DNA of 64,000 nt. It comes from an uncultured Clostridia bacterium. GTDB taxonomy: Bacteria; Bacillota; Clostridia; TANB77; CAG-508. The position numbers were made by a program, and so were the translations under genes. Of this stretch, positions 58,475 to 64,000 are shown in pieces (position 1 is the first letter of the stretch; each line of letters begins with the position of its first letter). The notes below the pieces were generated by a model that was not told the DNA's origin, made no database searches, and saw nothing but the letters and a program-made list of their open reading frames with translations. The stretch covers positions 1 through 64,000 of the forward strand of contig CATJWN010000069.1 of assembly GCA_949745595.1 (NCBI GenBank). Reading direction: 5' to 3'.

Positions 58475-59663
58475 ATGGAGCTTAAACCGATTACAGTAAC
58501 AGAACTTAATAAATATATGAAGGACAAGATAGCAACAGACGATTTTCTTAATAATGTGTTCATAAAAGGCGAGATTTCTAATTTTAAACATCATTATACA
58601 GGTCATTTGTATTTTACTTTAAAAGATGAAAATTCTTTGATAAAATGTATTATGTTTAAGTCTTCTACTGCTAGTTTGAAGTTTGTGCCAAAAGATCGGA
58701 ACTAAGGTTATAGCTTATGGTAGTATACAGGTATATGAAAAAGATGGAGTATATCAGTTATATTGTAAGTCTATGAAAGAAGATGGTATAGGCGATTTGT
58801 ATACTGCGTATGAAGAGTTAAAAAGGAAGCTTTCTTTAGAAGGTTTATTTGATGAGAAACATAAAAAGAAAATACCTTTCATGCCAAAAGTAATTGGTGT
58901 ACTTACTTCAAATACTGGAGCTGTAATTAGAGATATAATTAACATTTCTACTAGGAGAAATCCTAATGTGTATATTAGACTTTTTCCAGTACCAGTTCAA
59001 GGAGAAGGTGCAGGAGTCAAAATTGCAGAAGCAATTGAGTTTATGAATGAGCAAAAATTAGCAGATGTGCTTATTATAGGTCGTGGAGGTGGTTCATTAG
59101 AAGACTTATGGCCTTTTAATGAGGAGATAGTTGCAAGGGCAATATATGATTCAGAAATACCTATTATTTCAGCAGTAGGACATGAAACCGATTTTACAAT
59201 AGCTGATTTTGTAGCAGATTTAAGAGCTCCAACACCATCTGCAGCTGCAGAACTTGCAGTCACAAACATAGAGGATTTAAAATATACAATAAATCTTTAT
59301 AAAAACCGATTAAAAATGGCACTTCATAAAAAAACGGAAGTAATGAGACTGCGTTTTGAGAAGTGTATGAACGCAGGCTGTTATAAAGATCCATATAAAA
59401 TGATAAATGATTATTATATTTTAATAGATAGAAGGCTTAAAAGTTTAGAAAATTCAGTTGTTCAAAAGCTTAAAGATAGCAAGATTAGAGGAGCAAAAGC
59501 TATAACTAAGTTAGACACTTTGAGCCCACTTAAGACGTTAACTAGAGGTTATTCAATAGTGCAAAGTGAAGGAAGAGTTATAAGTAGAGTAAAAGATTTA
59601 AAAAAAGGTGATATAGTAGATTTACATTTCAGTGATGGAAGTGCAAAAGCTGAAATAAAATAG
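58475..59663 (+). CDS. xseA: Exodeoxyribonuclease VII large subunit, read through a +1 shift at CGG
   Basis: Nuclease subunit acting with XseB on single-stranded DNA. The N-terminal OB domain is PITVTELNKYMKDKI, VFIKGEISNFKHHYTGHLYFTLKDE, MFKSST. At CGG 58697-58699 skipping C gives FVPKDGTKVIAYGSIQVYEKDGVYQLY, completing the OB fold. The catalytic part follows (VIGVLTSNTGAVIRDI, IIGRGGGSLEDLWPFNEE, AVGHETDFTIADFVADLRAPTPSAAAE). The joined length is 395 residues, as usual. Frame 0 stops two codons after the CGG. Confidence 0.95.
58697..58699 (+). other. CGG +1 shift site 10 (xseA)
   Basis: In-frame GAT CGG A; resuming at GGA (58698) gives Asp-Gly-Thr at residues 74-76. Frame 0 has one more codon, then TAA. 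Confidence 0.92.
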
Positions 59664-59675
59664 TGGAGGTTAGTT

Positions 59676-60179
59676 ATGAAGAAAAATAATTTAAAAAAGT
59701 ATATTTTCCCTGCAATATGTGTATTAGTAGTTATAATAACTTTTGTGTTATTATTTGACTTGCAAAAAAAGGCTAGCAATATTGCAAATGCAAAAAATGT
59801 AAATGAAGTAAATATAGAAAATATAATAGACAATACTAACATAAATGCAAATACTAATACAGTAGAAAATATAGTAGATGAAAATTCAGTAATAAATGAA
59901 ACTACTCAGAATAATAACACTACATCTACTCAAAATGTTCAAACACCTCAAACAGCAGTAACTTCAGGGGATGATGACAAATTAGCTGAAAATAAGCAAA
60001 AACAGGCTGTAGAGCTTGTAAAACAAAAATGGGGAACAGATAGTAAAGTATATTTTACAAATGAGAATGTAAAATCAAGTGGAGAATATATTGTAGCTGC
60101 TAGGGATAAATCTACTACAGAGGTAAAGCAGTATTTTAAGGTTAATATAGAGACAGGAACAGTAGAGGTGGATTACTAA
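59676..60179 (+). CDS. Membrane-anchored protein with Asn-rich linker
   Basis: A 167-residue protein with an N-terminal membrane segment (about 9-28), an Asn/Thr/Glu-rich low-complexity linker (about 35-98, with many NTN and EN pairs), and a C-terminal domain of about 65 residues with a PepSY-like pattern (KQYFKVNIETGTVEVDY). It sits between xseA and xseB, where such a gene is not standard. Function unknown. Confidence 0.7.
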   Translation: MKKNNLKKYIFPAICVLVVIITFVLLFDLQKKASNIANAKNVNEVNIENIIDNTNINANTNTVENIVDENSVINETTQNNNTTSTQNVQTPQTAVTSGDDDKLAENKQKQAVELVKQKWGTDSKVYFTNENVKSSGEYIVAARDKSTTEVKQYFKVNIETGTVEVDY

Positions 60180-60197
60180 AATAATATGGAGGAAAAG

Positions 60198-60428
60198 ATG
60201 ACAAAAAGCGAGAAAGATTTTGAAGAGTTAATGCAAAAACTAGAAGAAATTACTACGAAATTGGAAACAGATAAATTAAACCTAGATGAGTCTGTTAAAC
60301 TATTTGAAGAAGGAATGCAGATTTCAAAGGAATGTAATGAGAAATTAGAAGATGCAGAAAAGCGTATAACTATGTTAATTAGAACAAATGATGAAATAAA
60401 GGAGGAAAACTTCGTACCAGAAGGATAA
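60198..60428 (+). CDS. xseB: Exodeoxyribonuclease VII small subunit
   Basis: A 76-residue two-helix subunit that binds the coiled tail of XseA. The core is FEELMQKLEEITTKLETDKLNLDESVKLFEEGMQISKECNEKL. ATG 60198 is chosen over 60186 because the earlier ATG overlaps the GGAGG box. It is separated from xseA by one extra gene. Confidence 0.93.
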   Translation: MTKSEKDFEELMQKLEEITTKLETDKLNLDESVKLFEEGMQISKECNEKLEDAEKRITMLIRTNDEIKEENFVPEG

Positions 60429-60434
60429 TAATAA

Positions 60435-60875
60435 ATGGAAATAGTTAATCAAATAATTACAAATAAATGTATAGTAGTGCCATTTTGCTTGTGGATAATT
60501 ATACAGGTTTTTAAATTTGTTTATGAGTTAATAGTAAATAAAAAAATTGATTTTAAAAGACTTTTTGGTGCAGGTGGAATGCCTAGTTCACATTCAGCAG
60601 TTGTGTGTTCAGAAGCTATATTAGTAGGTAAAGCCTTAGGATTCGACAGTGCCACTTTTGCCTTAGCTCTTGCTTTTGCAGGAGTAGTTATGTATGATGC
60701 AGCAGGTATTAGAAGGGCAGCTGGAAAGCAAGCAAGAATTCTAAATAAAATAGTATCAACACCAGGACTTACACAAGTAGAGGTTAATGAAAAACTAACA
60801 GAACTACTTGGACATACTCCATTTCAAGTGTTTGTAGGAGCTCTAATCGGAATAATAGTAGGAGTAATAATATAG
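60435..60875 (+). CDS. DUF212/divergent PAP2-family membrane protein
   Basis: A 146-residue protein with about four hydrophobic segments and the signature GAGGMPSSHSAVVCSEA, with VVMYDAAGIRRAAGKQA and LGHTPFQVFVGALIG. The SxxH motif recalls acid phosphatases of the PAP2 superfamily. The substrate is unknown. It follows xseB by 6 bases. Confidence 0.87.
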   Translation: MEIVNQIITNKCIVVPFCLWIIIQVFKFVYELIVNKKIDFKRLFGAGGMPSSHSAVVCSEAILVGKALGFDSATFALALAFAGVVMYDAAGIRRAAGKQARILNKIVSTPGLTQVEVNEKLTELLGHTPFQVFVGALIGIIVGVII

Positions 60876-60890
60876 AAAGGAGATATCAAA

Positions 60891-62552
60891 ATGAATGATA
60901 TTGAAATTGCAAAAAGCGTTAAACTAGAAAAAATTAGTGAGGTAGCTAAGAAATTTGAAATTAATGAGGACTATATTGACCAATATGGAAAATATAAAGC
61001 TAAAGTTTCAAATAAGTTAACGAAAGATTTAAAAGATAAGAAGAACGGAAAATTAATATTGGTTACATCAATAAATCCAACACCACTTGGAGAGGGAAAA
61101 ACTACAACAGCAGTTGGGTTATCAGAGGCTTTAAATAGAATCGGAAAGAAATCAGTTTTAGCTTTAAGAGAGCCATCACTTGGGCCAGTTTTTGGTATTA
61201 AAGGTGGAGCAACGGGTGGAGGATATGCACAAGTTGCGCCAATGGACGAGATTAATTTGCATTTTACAGGAGATATTCACGCAATTACTACTGCAAACAA
61301 CTTACTTGCCGCAATGATAGATAACCATATTTTTTATGGAAATGAACTAAAATTTAAAGAAGTAATTTGGAAAAGATGTGTTGACCTAAATGATAGAATT
61401 TTAAGAAAAGTTCAAATAGGACTTTCAGGTGAGAAAAATATGGTTCCACGCGAGGACGGTTTTGATATAACAGTTGCGTCAGAAATTATGGCGGTATTTT
61501 GCTTAGCAGAAAGCCTAGAAGATTTACAAAAGAAATTATCACAAATAGTAGTTGGATATAATGAAGAAGGAAATCCAATTACAGTTAAAGATTTAAAAGC
61601 AGAAGGTGCTTTAACAGTATTATTAAAAGATGCTTTTAATCCTAATATAGTACAAACTTTAGAACATAATTTAGCAATTATTCATGGTGGACCATTTGCA
61701 AATATAGCACATGGCTGTAACAGTGTTGTGGCTACAAGAATGGCATTAAAACTTGGCGATTATGTAGTTACAGAAGCAGGTTTTGGTGCTGATTTAGGTG
61801 CAGAAAAATTTGTAGATATTAAATGCAGAAAAACTGGTTTAAATCCAGCTTGTGCAGTTTGTGTAGCAACACTTAAAGCTTTAAAATATCATGGTGGAGC
61901 AACAGTTGAAGAGTGCAAAGAAGAAAATGAGAAAGCTTTAGAAGTAGGAATTGAAAATTTATTAAGACATGTAGATAACATTAAAAATGTATTAGGAATG
62001 AATGTAGTTGTTGCAATTAATAAATTTCCAACTGATACAGATAGGGAAATTGAATTTTTATCAAATAAATTAAAAGAAGTTGGTGTAGAACTTAGCTTAT
62101 CAGAGGTATGGGCAAAAGGTGGAGAAGGTGCACTTGATTTAGCTGAAAAAGTTATTGCATTATCAGAAAAAGAAAGAAAAATAACACCAATTTATGAGTT
62201 AGATGAAAGCATTAAGACAAAAATAGAGAAAGTTGCTAAAAATCTATATGGTGCAGAAGGTATAGAATATTCAGAAGAAGCTGAAAATGAGATTGCAAGA
62301 ATTGAGAAGTTAGGTTATGGAAATTATCCAGTTTGTATAGCCAAAACACAATATTCTTTCTCAGACGATCCTAAAAATTTATTATGTGAAGATCCATTTA
62401 AGATTCATGTAAAAGAAGTAGTATTGAAAAACGGAGCAGAATTTGTAGTTGTAAAAGCTGGAAAAATAATGACAATGCCAGGACTTCCAAGAGTACCAGC
62501 TGCAGAAAGTATTTGCTTAGATGAAAATGGAGATGTAGAAGGAATATTCTAA
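60891..62552 (+). CDS. fhs: Formate-tetrahydrofolate ligase
   Basis: Makes 10-formyl-THF from formate, THF and ATP, for purines, formyl-Met-tRNA and the Wood-Ljungdahl methyl branch. The 553 residues have the P-loop TPLGEGKTTTAVGLSEAL, GVKGGAAGGGYAQV-type sequence (here FGIKGGATGGGYAQVAPM), NLHFTGDIHAI and PGLPRVPAAE. AGGAGAT precedes the ATG. It overlaps the next gene by one base. Confidence 0.98.
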   Translation: MNDIEIAKSVKLEKISEVAKKFEINEDYIDQYGKYKAKVSNKLTKDLKDKKNGKLILVTSINPTPLGEGKTTTAVGLSEALNRIGKKSVLALREPSLGPVFGIKGGATGGGYAQVAPMDEINLHFTGDIHAITTANNLLAAMIDNHIFYGNELKFKEVIWKRCVDLNDRILRKVQIGLSGEKNMVPREDGFDITVASEIMAVFCLAESLEDLQKKLSQIVVGYNEEGNPITVKDLKAEGALTVLLKDAFNPNIVQTLEHNLAIIHGGPFANIAHGCNSVVATRMALKLGDYVVTEAGFGADLGAEKFVDIKCRKTGLNPACAVCVATLKALKYHGGATVEECKEENEKALEVGIENLLRHVDNIKNVLGMNVVVAINKFPTDTDREIEFLSNKLKEVGVELSLSEVWAKGGEGALDLAEKVIALSEKERKITPIYELDESIKTKIEKVAKNLYGAEGIEYSEEAENEIARIEKLGYGNYPVCIAKTQYSFSDDPKNLLCEDPFKIHVKEVVLKNGAEFVVVKAGKIMTMPGLPRVPAAESICLDENGDVEGIF

Positions 62553-63187
62553 TGGAAAAACTAAAACTTTTAAATATTTTAGATACATATTATGATTTAA
62601 CAAGGTTAAAGACTAAAAAAAGACAAGGTTGGATATATTGGAATGTATCGTCTGAAAGAGTGGAGAGTATTGCTGAGCACATATTTGGAGCTCAGCAACT
62701 TGCTTGGCTTATATATTCAGAAGCAGACCTTGATTTAGACATATATAAAGTAATTTCAATGCTTTCACTTCATGAAACTGAAGAATTAACTATTGGTGAC
62801 ATTACACCTTTTGATAAGGTAACACCAGAAGAAAAGTTGAGACGAGGAGAGGCAGCAGTAGAAAAAACTTTATATAAATTGTCAAAAAAAGATATTATGA
62901 TTTCTTTAGTAAAAGAGTTTGATATACATGAAACTAAAGAAGGAAAATTTGCATATCTTTGTGATAAATTAGAATGTGACTTGCAGGCTAAAAAATATTA
63001 TGAAAAAGGTTTTGTAAGTATTGATAAAGCTACAGATATTGTAACAGAAAATGAAAAAACTAAGGCTTATGAAAATAAAGGTATTACAGATGTAGGTGAG
63101 ATATTCTTAAGGAATGACGAAGGAAAATATGCAGGAACAGTATTTGAAGAAATAGCAAATTTTATTAGAGAATATAGAGTGTTATAA
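62552..63187 (+). CDS. HD-domain hydrolase, YfbR-like
   Basis: A 211-residue HD-domain protein. The metal-ligand pattern is H in SIAEHIFGAQQLA, HE in MLSLHETEELTIGD and D in YLCDKLECDLQ, like 5'-deoxynucleotidases of the YfbR type. The usual HD is read here as HE-T-E-E, also seen in that subfamily. It overlaps fhs by one base and abuts mutL. Confidence 0.82.
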   Translation: MEKLKLLNILDTYYDLTRLKTKKRQGWIYWNVSSERVESIAEHIFGAQQLAWLIYSEADLDLDIYKVISMLSLHETEELTIGDITPFDKVTPEEKLRRGEAAVEKTLYKLSKKDIMISLVKEFDIHETKEGKFAYLCDKLECDLQAKKYYEKGFVSIDKATDIVTENEKTKAYENKGITDVGEIFLRNDEGKYAGTVFEEIANFIREYRVL

Positions 63188-64000
63188 ATGGGAAAAATAG
63201 TAGTATTAGATGATTTAAGTATCAATCAAATAGCAGCAGGAGAAGTTATTGAAAGACCAGCAAATGTTGTAAAAGAGTTAGTAGAAAATTCTGTTGATGC
63301 AGGTGCTGATAAGATAACAATTGAAGTAAAAAAAGGTGGCAAAACTTTCATAAAGATTACTGATAACGGAAAAGGTATTGAAAAAGAAGATATGCCTCTT
63401 TCGCTAGAAAGACATGCAACAAGTAAAATAAAGTCAGTAGAAGATTTAGAAAATACTTATACAATGGGGTTTAGAGGTGAGGCTTTAGCTAGCATTGCAT
63501 CTATCTCTAATTTTACTATGATTTCAAGAACTGAAAATGAAGAGCTAGGAGTAAAGATTGTAGCAGAAGGTGGAGATATAGTTTTTGCTGAAGAAGTACC
63601 TGCGAATGTAGGAACTACTATAATAGTGGAGAATATATTTTTCAATACACCAGTTAGATATAAATTCTTGAAAAATGATGGTACTGAGTTTAGATACATA
63701 AAAGAGTGGATAGAAAAATTTGCTATGTCACATTTAGATGTATCTGTAAAGCTTATAAATGATACAAAAACAGTTTTTACGTCAAACGGTAGAGGTAATA
63801 TATATGATATGGTATATTTACTTTATGGAAAAGATGTAAAGGAAAATATAATAAAAGTAGATTATGAGCAAGAAGATATTAAAATTACTGGAGTAATAGG
63901 CACTTCCTTAATTGCTAGAGATACTAGAAAAGATCAAATTGTATTTTTAAATAAAAGAAACATAAAAAATAGTGTTTTAACTGCAAGTAGTGATCAAGCT
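63188..64000 (+). CDS. mutL: DNA mismatch repair protein MutL, 3' end outside window
   Basis: The N-terminal GHKL ATPase of MutL: LSINQIAAGEVIERPANVVKELVENSVDAGA, ITDNGKGIEKEDM, HATSKIKSVEDLENTYTMGFRGEALASI and FFNTPVRYKFLK. The frame is open to the end of the window (271 codons). It starts right after the HD-gene stop without its own promoter. mutS is not in the window. Confidence 0.97.
   Translation, partial: MGKIVVLDDLSINQIAAGEVIERPANVVKELVENSVDAGADKITIEVKKGGKTFIKITDNGKGIEKEDMPLSLERHATSKIKSVEDLENTYTMGFRGEALASIASISNFTMISRTENEELGVKIVAEGGDIVFAEEVPANVGTTIIVENIFFNTPVRYKFLKNDGTEFRYIKEWIEKFAMSHLDVSVKLINDTKTVFTSNGRGNIYDMVYLLYGKDVKENIIKVDYEQEDIKITGVIGTSLIARDTRKDQIVFLNKRNIKNSVLTASSDQA

Overview
This window looks like chromosomal core sequence from an AT-rich, endospore-forming member of the Clostridia (Bacillota). 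The evidence is low GC with AGA-rich arginine usage, spoIVA, a glmS self-cleaving ribozyme, a SUF operon without ISC genes, the asp23-amaP-DUF2273-nusB block, and the yicC-remA-rpoZ-gmk-priA-def-fmt block. I cannot place it to genus. No rRNA, tRNA or CRISPR array was seen.

Layout. 0-1.5 kb holds the end of the ribosomal/rpoA operon. 1.6-6.8 kb has a heterodimeric ABC exporter, an MFS carrier and a small membrane protein. 6.8-13.4 kb has a RelA/SpoT-like protein, an MBL-fold protein, a U32 protein, trpS and obg. 13.5-15.3 kb is one compositionally foreign GH13 glucosidase gene. 15.4-17.5 kb is glmS with its ribozyme. 17.7-21.9 kb has a pilin-like surface protein, spoIVA and several small orphan genes. 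22-27.3 kb is a DtxR-type regulator with sufCBDSU. 27.3-31.9 kb covers HD, VanY, GT-C and CorC-type proteins. 32-33.3 kb is a SipW/TasA-like secretion pair behind a structured leader. 33.4-41.9 kb includes cmk, plsC, typA, glmU, a YetF-like protein and a GT2. 42-46.8 kb is the lower-glycolysis operon gap-pgk-tpiA-gpmI. 47.5-48 kb is a deleted IS3-type element. 48-64 kb covers lemA, rsmE, yicC-remA-rpoZ-gmk-priA-def-fmt, the alkaline-shock cluster, nusB, xseA/xseB, fhs and the start of mutL.

Main discovery. Nine otherwise normal genes are interrupted by a single extra base: U32, spoIVA, sufS, the TasA-like gene, sipW, plsC, yetF, rsmE (twice) and xseA. All ten interruptions are identical. A CGG triplet stands in frame, and reading resumes one base later at the GGA or GGT it overlaps, which encodes a glycine of the family consensus (GPEGG in RsmE, SGSMEP in SipW, SGNHCAQ in SufS). 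Removing that C gives full-length products: 492 aa for SpoIVA and 406 aa for SufS. Reading the window by eye, I found no other in-frame CGG codon in any native gene. The only exceptions are three in the foreign amylase. This is what one expects if CGG is not a normal arginine codon here and CGGN is decoded with a +1 shift, for example as a four-base glycine codon. A systematic insertion error is the alternative. The P-site codons vary and cannot re-pair after a +1 slip, so the event would act in the A site.

For the affected genes I annotate the whole gene as one CDS and mark each CGG site separately.
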